From: Imbricaverruca yamaguchii
Taxonomy: Eukaryota > Arthropoda > Thecostraca > Neoverrucidae
Direction of reading: 5' to 3'
NCBI GenBank assembly: GCA_034440575.1
Contig: JAOTOL010001550.1
Span: 1,242,001-1,306,000 of the forward strand
DNA: 64,000 bases
The notes beneath the pieces are model-generated. The model ran no database searches. It was not told the DNA's origin and worked only from the letters and a program-made list of their open reading frames with translations. The translations under genes were made by a program, and so were the position numbers. This document shows, piece by piece, positions 35,440 through 45,400 of this stretch (position 1 is its first letter; every line of letters starts with the position of its first letter).

Positions 35440-35624
35440 TTCGGCATTCAAACTGCTGTCAGAAGCTAACTTCGTTACAGTGCCAAACAGCCGAACATGC
35501 CCGTGGGAGTCGACCGAGCGAATGGCGTTCTGCTCTGCTCTGCCGGCAGAGCAGGCTGCTCTGCTCTCCCCGGTGCTCACGCTTCCGGCAGCCGTTCATC
35601 CTGCTGAGGGCAAGGCCCAGGAGG

Positions 35625-36475
35625 CAGTGAATGTTGTGGATATTTACCACTGCGCATTTCCCAACATAGCCATCTCGCCATGCACAAGTCGCTGAGTATC
35701 AGTTTGATAGGATTCGGTTTGCTGCATAACGATAATTAAAGTTCCCACTGTGAAGTCCGCTATGTTGCGTCTTCAACCCTATTTTCTCTACCTTTTGAGC
35801 TGTTGCAATCCGTTACTTCTGTTTGATCCCTCTGGTCATTTCATGTTTGTGCGAGTTGCTTTGTGTCTGTATGCCTTATGTGGTAAATTATTCGCAATCA
35901 TTATCTCTTACAGTTGTGATCGTTGTCTCTGACAGATCATCTACGTCGTTGTGGTGAGGTCTCTCAATGAAATCAGGACCCCTGGAAAGAGCCACCACAG
36001 TTTGAGATTGAAGACAGCATGCTGGACGTGAGGATGTGCCGAGGGTTTTAAGTGCACATTTCCGCTCATGTGTCTCTTTGAGGTGTTGAATCCAGACTAT
36101 TCTGCACACCTCGTGGACAGGGTTCTTTGACCAAACCAGAGAAAACGCATACTGGAAGCCTTAGTGATGTTTTGAGCATTGGTATTCCCCAGGGATATAA
36201 CGCTTGCCATGTCTTAGGTTTACTGGTTTCTAGATGTTTCATCTCAAAGAAAATCTGTTGTTTTATATCACATTAGTTTGTCATTAGCAGTCTGCATGGA
36301 AACGACGGCTAGGAAAGAAAATGTCAGATAAGATTCTTGAATCTCTATCAAAATACCGCCGCTATTTCATCACCATTCCAGGCAGCGTCGCTGCACGCCA
36401 GTTCGGCCAGTTCAGGATTTATCTCAGATTCGGCGGTGTGTTTTCAAATGCCTCCCGTCGGCCGCCGGCCACCTC
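35625..36475. other. Anonymous DNA
   Basis: No supported feature between the inverted duplication and the 51-bp minisatellite. Confidence 0.5.
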
Positions 36476-36945
36476 GTCCTGGCCGTCCCGGTGAAGCGTA
36501 GTCATCCTGGCTGTCCTGGTACGGCCCTACTAATCACAGACCGCCGGCCACCTCGTCCTGGCCGTCCCGTTACGGCCCTACTGCAGTCACAGACCGCCGG
36601 CCACCTCGTCCTGGCCGTCCCGTTACGGCCCTACTAGTCACAGACCGCCGGCCACCTCGCCCTGGCCGTCCCAGTACGGCCCTACTAGTCACAGACCGCC
36701 AGCCACCTCGCCCTGGCCGTCCCGTTACGGCCCTACTAGTCACAGACCGCCGGCCACCTCGGCCTGGCCGTCCCAGTACGGCCCTACTAGTCACAGACCG
36801 CCGGCCACCTCGTCCTGGCCGTCCCATTACGGCCCTACTAGTCACAGACCGCCGGCCACCTCGTCCTGACCGTCCCAGTACGGCCCTACTAGTCACAGAC
36901 CGCCGGCCACCTCGTCCTGGCCGTCCCGGTGAAGCGTAGTCGGCA
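36476..36945. repeat. 51-bp minisatellite, about nine copies
   Basis: Units contain CCTGGCCGTCCC, TACGGCCCTACTAGTCAC and AGACCGCCGGCCACCTCG. The array begins and ends with a variant in which GTCCCGGTGAAGCGTAGTC replaces the usual centre, so the array is bordered by matching edge units. The unit is 17 codons, so the minus strand is open (GRPGRGGRRSVTSRAV repeats); I regard this as a by-product. Confidence 0.93.
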
Positions 36946-38352
36946 ATGCCGCCGGACTGCGGCCAAATTCGCAGCTGGTCCGGCGGCGAGACGACGGCGG
37001 GACGGCCGATCGCCGGTGGAGCTGGCGCCGACGACGTCCATTTGGACGACGTCTCAGGCTGCCGTTTACGACCCTCGCCGGGCAGGCTTTGCCGGCTGAT
37101 TATGAAGGGGTTAGCGCGGTAGATGGGTCGGCTATTATGTGGAGACGCCATGGAGCCGGGAGGAGCAGTAGCCGGGTTAGTGCGGTGGACAAGAGGTCTG
37201 CAATTATGTAGACACAAGTAGAAGTATGTGGACTCGCCAGTAGAAGCGCTAGCCGGGCTGGAACGGTGGACCAGTAGTCAGACGTTCTTGCCTTGAAGCT
37301 GGGAGTAACGGTAGCTGGTTTGGAAGAGATGGCCGGGCATCAGCTAGAAGTGACGGCACGACGTTGCCTGTTTTTCCCGGTTCCATGTGCCAGCTACACT
37401 CTTCCCATTGACTATTGGTACCTGTCATGTGCCAGTGGCCAGACATCTCGACGGGAGTAGTAAATGTCGTGACCGGTAAAATAGCCTTTGCTTCGCACCT
37501 CATCTACGTACCTGTCAGGCTCCATTTTGGATGAAAAACAGTATGCACACATAGGACCAACTGTTGTCATTCCTATGAAACCTTTAGATTTTCTACATCG
37601 ACAATACTCTTCCTCTAATCAAAGCTGCCCTGACACATTACCGGATGTCATTTTCGGCTTTTTCAGCCGACTCATTGCATCGATGGATGGCCTGGTTTGC
37701 TGAAGCCACATCCACCAGCTCAAATATGTTTCATGTGCGCGTGCTGCCACGCCGGTCAAGCTACAGTGGGAAATGTTGTGTAGGTGAGTATAACTTGTGA
37801 TTGTGATTATGCACGTGATGTGATTAATTTTCTTTTGAATGTCCCCTTCCGCCGCCGCAAGCAAACCATGTCGGAATATGATAATGGAATTGGCTTTGTG
37901 GTCTTACTGGATTGTGATAAGCCGCGGGCCGGAGATTATCGCTCTGAGCCCATTGCATCGGTGGCATTCGTCGAGGCGATAGGACTGGGTGCATTACTCA
38001 CGCTTGTCACCAGCAGGTCTTAGTTCGAACATTATCTCCTCATAACGGCTACCAAGTGATCTGGGAAGGGATGCGTACAATTGGATTCAGACTTTCTGGG
38101 AAATGATAGATCAATTGCGAGCTGTCAAGCTCCCCACGTCTGGGCTAATGAAATCCTCTCGAATAGTAGCATGGCCATCCGTCCCAATGCCGAATGTATT
38201 CGGTGCCAGATCATGCAGACCTGAATATACGCGTAGTTTATTTAGTCGTATCGAAGATCATTTTAGCTATATAACTATCAGTCATGAGATGACTCCCAGA
38301 AAACTAAATGACGACTCGCGAAGTCTTCCTTAATGCTGCTCTAATTCCCGAA
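36946..38352. other. Anonymous DNA, CpG-rich at its left end
   Basis: 36946-37085 is CpG-rich and may belong to the minisatellite surroundings. The rest holds ORFs of 84 codons or fewer without known domains. Confidence 0.4.
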
Positions 38353-38381
38353 ATCTGGTCGGTCGCCTATTATGGTTTTGT

Positions 38382-38885
38382 AGTAGGAGCCAGAATGGTC
38401 CAGAATGGTCCACCACTCCAGCACCGGGCAACCAACGGGTGACACCACCATGCGAGCGATTTCAAATTATGTGGGTGCATAGGGTAGTCATGGGCGCTGA
38501 ATCAATCTGTGAAAGATTTAGCTTCGTACTGGCAGCGACCTGGGATATATGGCCTGATAAAATTTTCATAGGTCACATTGCAGGTCAATCTTTGAGAGTG
38601 ATTATCTCCGACACTTAAAACCTAGCATAGACATATAGCATATCTGTAGAATCACAAAGACCTCGTCTTTTCATTTCTGAGATCGGTTTTTAATTTTGAA
38701 CAAATTTCAAAGCTTTGGCCATTTGACCTGAGGTTGCGCGATCACCCGGAACCCCAAGCCACTTGATATTCACATTTGTAACCACATTTATTATAGGGGT
38801 CATCGATTGTTTTTCGAAGCAAAAATAAAAATGATGTTAATTTACTGATAACTGTTAAGAATTTGCCTTCAATTTACCCGAGTTT
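38382..38885 (+). repeat. AGGTCA-bearing repeat, left inverted arm
   Basis: The arm starts near AGTAGGAG and is clearly alignable from GACACCACCATGCGAGCG (38441) to TAATTTACTGATAACTGTT and TTTGCC (about 38880). It matches 42618-42190 in inverse orientation at about 80%. Shared words include AGTCATGGGCGCTGAAT, TTTAGCTTCGTACTG and CCCCAAGCCACTT. It has AGGTCA and TGACCT half-sites. Similar AGGTCA-rich DNA continues to about 39075 without a partner on the right. Confidence 0.88.
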
Positions 38886-39028
38886 ATTGATTTTCGCACG
38901 TTTTGATGTGTGGTTTGGTCAGTCTTTTGCTAGCTATTGATCCCCCAAAGCCCATAGAGCTATGATTTGATATATGCACTTATCGGGAATGATAGGATGA
39001 ATCCGAACGTGCCCGATTTCATGACCTC

Positions 39029-39042
39029 AGGTCACCAGGTCA
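39029..39042 (+). promoter_or_regulatory. DR2-type AGGTCA pair
   Basis: AGGTCACCAGGTCA is a perfect direct repeat of the nuclear-receptor half-site with a 2-base spacer. TGACCT just upstream adds an everted pair. The same pair occurs on the minus strand at 60923-60936. It is a sequence match only; binding is not shown. Confidence 0.4.
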
Positions 39043-39495
39043 CCTATCCAGTTCAGGTTAAATACCTTAGTAGAGGTGAAAATGGTAATGTCGGAAGACG
39101 ATTTGGACCTATAGTAATGAGATAGGTGCTGGTTTACACCTAAATAACTATTCAATGTATGCCTGTAATGTAGTCAATGAGAATGATCGGTACTCACTTC
39201 ATAGTTTCACTTCATAGTTTTGGTACTCCTACCTTTGTGTTGCGGCTCGCGCGGTCAATCGCAGCTAGTCGACCGAGAAACTGACAACGGTCGGTCGGGA
39301 TGCAAACAGCGACTGTTATGAGACGACGGTAGGGAGCATCATATCGGGAAGGGGTGTAATAGACGAGGTATCGATGACAATGGCCGTTATCAGTAGGGCC
39401 AAAACGGGGACAGTACACATTACCGTCAGTCGTTTGAGTGAGGGAAGCGCGTGAACACTGAGACATTGTGCTAGCCATGTCCAGTCTACTGAAAA

Positions 39496-39851
39496 ATGGT
39501 GCATCATTATTGCTGTGAACCGTTCGAAAAGCACAAAACACGTATCAAGAAGAATTTGCGAACGATATCTGATCATTTAATCCAAGTGTTGAATGACAAA
39601 CGCGTCGGAAAGGGATATCTGCTATGTGTTAATTGTTATGCTGCGGTGAAGAAAAAAATCCCAGCAGCCTGCTCCCACAAGAGGAAAGCATTCCAACACA
39701 TTTACTGAGTGCCATCAGTCAAAGTGAAAGCACCAGCTCAGAAGGCAATGATTTTTCAGGGTCACCTATCACGGGACATGAAACCAGCAAGCACGATGCG
39801 GAAACCGTGCTCCCCTTGCTAGGGATAGCTCCTTTTCAGACAAGTGATTGA
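39496..39851 (+). pseudogene. N-terminal part of the transposase-like gene, frameshifted
   Basis: The first frame (39496-39708) encodes HHYCCEPFEKHKTRIKKN, an RTISDHLIQVLN segment and GYLLCVNCYAAVKK, with a CC...CxxC arrangement suggesting a zinc site. This is the usual N-terminal layout of the family whose C-terminal part lies at 40218-41417. Shortly after CVNC the coding potential moves to the third frame (NPSSLLPQEESIP to LPLLGIAPFQTSD, ending 39851), as if a base was lost or gained at the run of seven A near 39650-39656. That may be a real mutation or an assembly error at a homopolymer. Between 39852 and 40217 the sequence is AT-rich with no family resemblance: an intron, or a deletion of the middle of the protein. 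Confidence 0.6.
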
Positions 39852-40217
39852 CTGTCCTGGAGACTAGAATAACGAAGTTCCTCTTGGCTGCCCGTATTTT
39901 GAACATGTCAAATTCTGTCTCGTGTATAAACTGCATGCCTAATACCTATAACAATGAAAATATATATGTCAATGTAACAACATGGTGAATATTGAAAATT
40001 AACTTCCACAATGCACGGTATTACCCATTTTAAAGAATAAGCGGAACAAAGAATGCAAATAAAATATCATTTTCGGAAAAAAGAAAATATCAGATAGCGT
40101 ATTATATAGTCATCATATTTTAAAACTCCTCCACTCTCAGGAGGTCTGCGAAATGACCAGAAGAGATCGAGAGGATCGGAAAAACTCAGGGAGCCTAAAA
40201 CAGAAACAGGCAAGTAG

Positions 40218-41417
40218 GCCTACGGTGTGTCAACCTTGCGCTTCTCTTCTTTCGGAGCACTACGGCCTCAATACTGCATATTGGCAGGGTCCAGCGGTAC
40301 AGACGCAATATGTGTGTGTACTTATCACCAGAATGCAAAGCTCATGGTCGAGTCAGTAGGCGTTGCGGGGCTGACATATCACGATCTCATGGGCATGGTC
40401 GTCCGCAACACTATAAACGAAACATGTATGATGGGAAACTGCCTCAATTCCCCCGGGGAACAGGGCGTCATCTCCTCCATAGAATTAGTACAGGACGAGC
40501 ACGAGGACAACATGAACATGGAGGACAACATCACATGCAAACAGTGGGTTAAAACTGATCGCTGTACATCGCTCGATCATATTCAGCCGCGTGACGCGTT
40601 TATGACGACTTTGTCTAAGACTATCCGCAATCTGACCAGACATCATAGTGCGTCTAAGGAACAGGGGAGTCCTTTTCAGGAGTTGAAAGATTCAGTCGGT
40701 GTGGGTGAGGCAGTGGTTGTAGACGATTTTGCCGAGAACTATACATGCGTTGTACAGGATGAGGTACAGAGTTATCATTCGGACGCTCCTCAAGTGACGG
40801 TTCCTCATCTTGTAGCTTATTGGAAAGAGGATAATTCCATAATACATCAGGGTTTATGTGTTATATCCGATGCACTGAAGCACAATGCTGCTATTGTCCA
40901 CGCGTTCTTACAACGGTTAGTTCCTATTTTGAAGTTACGTGTCCATGGTTTCAAAAAGATTCACTACGTTTCAGACGGATGCGCCGGCCAGTATGAGAAC
41001 CGTTTCACTTTTGTGAACCTTTGCCGTCACCGTGAAGATTTCGATGTTGACTGCGAGTGGTACTTTTCCGGTACCTCCCATGACAAGAGCGTGCGCGATG
41101 GTGTCGGTGGTACAGTGAAAAGAGCGACTGCTATGGAGAGTTTGAGACAACCTAGCCAGGACCAGGTTCTGAGTGCCGAAGATACGCACCGGTTTCTCAG
41201 TGGAAAATTAATTTCGGTCATTCACTTCCTATTTGTTTTCAAAGATTACGTTTCAAAAGTGACTGAATCCCTTAAAGAGCGGTTCGCCAAGGCTCTCACC
41301 GTTAAAAGCATACAAAGGTTTCATAAGTTTACACTAGTTCACCGGCTTCACATCATTGCCTCTGATCTATCATCCAGTACTGCAGGAGTTCATGCTCGCG
41401 TTTGTAAGGATGGGTAG
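40218..41417 (+). CDS. Transposase-like repetitive protein, C-terminal two thirds
   Basis: One frame is open for about 400 codons to a stop at about 41415-41417. It belongs to an uncharacterised protein family that is repeated in many invertebrate genomes; I know the family by wording but not by a formal name. Landmarks in order: RFSSFGALRPQYC, ICVCTYHQNAKLM, ETCMMGNCLNSPGEQG (Cys-rich), CKQWVKTDRCTSL, VVVDDFAENYTCVVQDEVQ, KIHYVSDGCAGQYENR, CEWYFSGTSHDKSVRDGVGG and TVKRATAMESLRQP. Asp in DDFAENY, Asp in VSDG and Glu in AMESL stand where an RNase-H-fold D/D/E nuclease would have them; this is inference. The best start is not a Met: the frame is closed by TAG at 40215-40217, whose AG could be a splice acceptor, joining the exon to upstream sequence in the same frame as 39657-39851. 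The first Met is at 40227. Lack of stops over 1.2 kb suggests recent activity or selection. Confidence 0.8.
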   Translation, partial: AYGVSTLRFSSFGALRPQYCILAGSSGTDAICVCTYHQNAKLMVESVGVAGLTYHDLMGMVVRNTINETCMMGNCLNSPGEQGVISSIELVQDEHEDNMNMEDNITCKQWVKTDRCTSLDHIQPRDAFMTTLSKTIRNLTRHHSASKEQGSPFQELKDSVGVGEAVVVDDFAENYTCVVQDEVQSYHSDAPQVTVPHLVAYWKEDNSIIHQGLCVISDALKHNAAIVHAFLQRLVPILKLRVHGFKKIHYVSDGCAGQYENRFTFVNLCRHREDFDVDCEWYFSGTSHDKSVRDGVGGTVKRATAMESLRQPSQDQVLSAEDTHRFLSGKLISVIHFLFVFKDYVSKVTESLKERFAKALTVKSIQRFHKFTLVHRLHIIASDLSSSTAGVHARVCKDG

Positions 41418-41639
41418 GTAAGCGTTGATATGTAGTTGATTTTAGGTGATCAAGTGTGAGCGAATGTAGGCATGCCAATACAAAAACGCGTGATGAGATT
41501 TTCATTGGCTTGTGGATACGGAATTTCGTTGGAGGATTCGTTTATTCTTATGTCGACATTATTGTTATTATGCATATAGGCGTATATGGTGGTATGCTGC
41601 CAGTGTTTGTTTCCCTTCCATTCCCTTTCCTTCAAGTTG

Positions 41640-42166
41640 TCCTTCTTGGTTGCACTCTGGGCACTCAACCAGTTGCCCACCAAATCCGTCGATCAGCCCT
41701 CCCTGGAATACTGAAAAGTATGCCCTCTATTCTTATAATTATTGTCTATGCTGTTTTCAAAGATGTTCAATGTGCTGCTACTGACAATGGTTTCTGGCAG
41801 CTGGTTCCAGTGTTTTACTACCCTGTTGGTGAAGAAAGACTTCTTAACCTTGTCCTGCTGTGGTTAGCTTTATTTTTTAATTGATTACCTCTATTTGCAT
41901 TATTTCTGTTAAATTCAAACATTTCCCTCAGATATCCTTTCTCCAGACCATGGACAAATTTAAAGACCTCGATGAGATCTCCTCTCAGCCTTCTATATCT
42001 AAGTGAATACATATTCAAATTCTTCCATCTTTCCTCATATGCCAGGTTGCTCCTACCATTAACCATTTTTGTAGCCCTCTTTTGTACTCTCTCTAAAAGC
42101 CACCACTCTTTTTCATAGATAGGAGACCAAGCTTGGAGGCAGTATTCCAAATTTGGCCTGACATGC
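41640..42166 (-). mobile_element. CR1-type LINE fragment (copy 3)
   Basis: Only the last part of the LINE is present, on the minus strand: EYCLQAWSPIYEKEWW, LLERVQKRATKMVNG, LAYEERWKNLNMYSL, RRLRGDLIEVFKF, then 3' UTR to about 41640. The open stretch 42150-41818 covers the RT C-terminal region. The 3' end departs from copies 1 and 2 after CAACCAAGAAGG. The 5' end abuts the inverted arm at 42180, so the LINE was inserted into, or truncated at, that repeat. Confidence 0.9.
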
Positions 42167-42179
42167 GCAACTTAATTAT

Positions 42180-42670
42180 TGACATATAAGGCAAATAAAT
42201 AACAATTATCAGTAAATTAACATCATTTTTGTTCTTTGTTTCGTAAGACAATCGATGGCACTTACAGTATACGTGGCTACAAATGTGAATATTAAGTGGC
42301 TTGGGGTCACGGGAGGTCAAGTGACCTGAGGCCAATTGACCAATTACTTTGTTATTCGTTCAAAATTGAAAATGACCCCAGAAATTAAAAGAAGAAGTCT
42401 TTGGAATTCTAAAGATATGCTATGTGTCCATGCTAGGCTGTAAATTACTGGAGATAATCGCTCTCAAAAATGTATCTGCAACGTGACCTATGGAAAATTG
42501 ATCAGGCCATATCTCCGAATTCGCTGTCAGTACGAAGCTAAAACTTTCACAGATTTATTCAGCGCCCATGACTATCCTATACACCCAATTAAGTTGAAAT
42601 CGCTCGCATGGCGGTGTCATTTTCCGAGACTTTTCGTCGCCTGGTAATGGATCTCCCCAGTCCTCCTACT
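42180..42670 (-). repeat. AGGTCA-bearing repeat, right inverted arm
   Basis: This is the inverted partner of 38382-38885. On the minus strand it reads AGTAGGAGGACTGGGGAG, then ATGACACCGCCATGCGAGCG, and ends near TTTATTTGCC at about 42190. It contains CTCAGGTCACTTGACCTC. Confidence 0.88.
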
Positions 42671-42692
42671 GAAAGTGAGGAGTCGATCTGGT

Positions 42693-43105
42693 ACCAGCTT
42701 TGGTGGTAAATGTTACTGTTGTTTGCCACATCTGGAAATATTGTTTTTGTACCTACAGGTGCCAGCTATCCTTTGCTGATCAGCTGTCTTCGGCCAGGTC
42801 GGACCCTATATTTTGCAATTGCGTGCCTAATGTTATTTGCACTTCCATTGGCAATCAAAAGAGGCCTCGGATCCCAACGAATTAAAAGTAAAGAACATAC
42901 ACCAGCTTCCTATGCTTTCTACGGAGAGGGTAACTGCTAGAGGACAACTGCTCAGCTAGGCTAATGATAACTGCACGACAAATATCTATCTTAGCCGACA
43001 CCAAGCAGTTCATGATGCCATGAGATGAAGGTACAGGAAGAATAATTCCGCAACGTTGAGTGTAGCTTGTCAGATATCTGTTTGTTCCAAGCATGGGTGG
43101 ATTTA

Positions 43106-43180
<75 letters not shown>

Positions 43181-44301
43181 TTCAATGCATACTCAAACAA
43201 CTGTATCACACAGCAAAACATTCACATTAGTCACCATGCATAATTGCAGTCCTTCACCAACCGATTATCGTATTTAGTATTATAGTACCTGTTTCTATGG
43301 TGCGTTCTTTTCAGCCATCATTGTTTGATTATGCGCATGCATTTTTGTGATGGATGTGCGTGATGTCAGTTGGTATTCATTTCTATATCAGGTGCTTGTC
43401 AAGTTTGTTGCTGTACCTTATGATCATTAATGGCTGCTTCATGCATCAGTTATCTCAGCCAGCTTACAAAACGTAAGCTAAAATCGAGAGAAGTGTCGGT
43501 TGATGATGAAAATGCCACAATAAGCGATAGTAAGGCCGGCCATTTGCATTCCTTTCATAAAAGACAACCATTAAGTTTGATGGCTGAGGATATTACGAGT
43601 GGGATTTCTGCATCTGATAGAGGAATGGGCCACATATCTAGGACCACTAGATACATGGTGCAGCATTTTTGCAGATTATGAAATGCTGAAAAAATACAAA
43701 TTTGGCAGTCTCAATGTTGATATTTCCTTGGATTGATGATCATGTGGGAATTAAGGCACTTCTTAAGAGATTTAATCTCTTAAAACATTTTTGCACTCCA
43801 GATTCATACTAGATAGAATGGGCTCCACATGTACTCCGACACAAACATGGCAGAAGGAAAGAAATACCACTAAAAGACTAATACAAGACTGAATAAGACA
43901 TATCGCCAAACATGTTATTCTACTTACGATTACAAAATAAACTAGCCACTTTTCGTACCATCAACCACACAGACAACACCCGAACGCACACCACACCACA
44001 CCACAATCAGTGGAAATGCCGACAACGCGCCAAACCTCGCGCCTGCGCACTGAACAGTGGCCTCCGGTCGCTACGAATTCTGCCAATGCGTCTCCTGAAA
44101 CCTGCTTTCGAGCCACCCTATAGTGGGAAAAAACTAACCGTTTAAGAGAGGACTTCCGGAGTCCCGGAGGCCACAGATCGAACTTTGCTTCGTTAGCATT
44201 TCCTGTTATGAAAACTGTCTTTGAACCAATCAATGCAAGGTATTTTTAAATGACGTCATAACCATTAGCAACTTTGAACACATGTTAAACAGTGCCATAC
44301 T
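42693..44301. other. Anonymous DNA with a long TA tract
   Basis: A TA run of about 33 units covers 43109-43175. A small palindrome TTAAGAGATT/AATCTCTTAA with one central base sits near 43769-43789. ORFs (90 codons at most) have no recognised domain. Confidence 0.5.
43109..43175. repeat. TA microsatellite
   Basis: A perfect dinucleotide run; ORFs through it (YIYIYI) are artefacts. Confidence 0.97.
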
Positions 44302-44319
44302 GCAAACACGAGACCTTGA

Positions 44320-44352
44320 GATTAAGGGCGCATCGACTGCGTCGGTCATGCA
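44320..44352 (-). mobile_element. 33-bp SINE tail with perfect 18-bp target duplication
   Basis: The insert's minus strand reads TGCATGACCGACGCAGTCGATGCGCCCTTAATC, the terminal stem region of the SINE family found at 57.4 and 63.8 kb. It is flanked by GCAAACACGAGACCTTGA at 44302-44319 and 44353-44370. This is the signature of target-primed insertion after almost complete 5' truncation. Confidence 0.75.
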
Positions 44353-44955
44353 GCAAACACGAGACCTTGACTGATCCCTTGCCTTCTGACTGTCGCATGG
44401 GAGGTGTTGGTGTCTGGTCCGTATCGCGCAGGGAATCGGCTGCGTATGTGGGTAGGTGTGCGTTCTGAGCTGAGGGTGAAGTGCGAATTATTTGTGTTTG
44501 TTTTTCATTTGGCTAGCCTTGTACTGAGACCAACAGTGAAAGGAAAGAGCATTGCTCCTGTGAGTTACGAGAGACAAAGCTGAGCGATCATCACAACTGC
44601 CTGTCTTGCGGCGCCATCCATTGTTCACTTCTTTGTTTCTATGCTTTGATGTGACCAAAAATGATGATGTGTATTACTTATGCATATTACGTAGGTACTG
44701 ACTAGGTACATATGATTTTCCCGTCGGTTACCGGCAAATAGATTCCATGCATGACAAATAAAATGTCCATGATAATGTACTCCAGAAGAAATCTGTTTGC
44801 ACTCCGACTCCAAACCCGGAAAGTAAGTTTCCCACCCTGTTGATGATGGTTAGTAATTGTTTTGTAATCATTACGCTGTTGCTTAATGCAAATAAAATTA
44901 TTGAATACAGGACGATTTTCACTTCAGTCTCTTAGAGTGACCGAAGTCTTGGAGA

Positions 44956-45400
44956 TCATTTCGACCATACAGATTGTGCAAGGAAAATGATACATCTTCG
45001 GTTTCTGGATTTAGTAGTGATACGATATGATTTTTGGATACATTGTGCAGCTTTCTGCATGTTATTGAACGATGAATAAATCAAATCTTGGCAAACTAAA
45101 TTTTGCTGTTTCATGAGATTGAGGATGGTAGGTAATGGGTAAGCTTGAGGATAGGTAAGCAAAACCTATGTGTTTCAAGTATTGTTTCATAACCGCGATG
45201 CTGTTGCTGTCAAGACCGGACAAGACAACACGAATGTCTTGATAATTGGCTAATTCTCCATTCTTGCTCTGGGAGTGAATAAAATCTACAAAGATGGTGC
45301 AAATTACCTCGGTGACCAAAACATAACAGAAAAGCTCCTGTGATGCTACTTCATATCTAAACATAAGTCTTACAAACGCTTCTTTTTCTGCTGAGCTTCA
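44956..45400 (-). pseudogene. Unidentified coding-looking fragment with a frameshift
   Basis: Minus-strand frame one (about 45394-45062) reads AEKEAFVRLMFRYEVASQEL, then CTIFVDFIHSQSKNGEL and DIRVVLSGLDSNSIAVMKQY. Frame two (45162-44956) then reads LPTILNLMKQQNLVCQDLIY and MQKAAQCIQKSYRI. Composition in both is more protein-like than nearby ORFs, suggesting one old coding region broken near 45150. A possible splice acceptor (CTCAG, about 45400) precedes frame one. I do not recognise the family. Confidence 0.3.

Larger units (their letters stand above)
33311..35624. repeat. 2.3-kb inverted duplication (palindromic unit)
   Basis: Left arm 33311-34440 and right arm 34588-35624 are inverted copies with high identity. 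The spacer is about 150 bp of AT-rich DNA (34441-34587). The left arm has about 97 extra bases at 34315-34411 relative to the right arm. Outer ends are sharp: both stop at the word GGAGG after GGCAAGGCCCA (reading outward), and flanking DNA then differs. Each arm carries the same 268-codon reading frame running outward from the centre. No short terminal repeats or target duplication are visible at the outer ends. Confidence 0.92.
38353..42692 (+). mobile_element. Candidate DNA transposon with long inverted termini
   Basis: Inverted repeats of about 0.5 kb (38382-38885 and 42180-42670) bracket a coding region (39496-41417) of a protein family with an RNase-H-like look. A shared 7-bp ATCTGGT lies just outside each arm (38353-38359 and 42686-42692) and could be a target duplication, although a match this short arises by chance fairly often. 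The arms are only about 80% identical whereas the main ORF is intact, which argues against one recent insertion. Two unrelated insertions of one dispersed repeat is the main alternative. A LINE fragment lies between gene and right arm. Confidence 0.35.

Noticed and set aside
36570..37217. 215-codon minus-strand ORF with GRPGRGGRRSVTSRAV repeats
   Set aside because: It is a by-product of a 51-bp (17-codon) minisatellite in GC-rich DNA.
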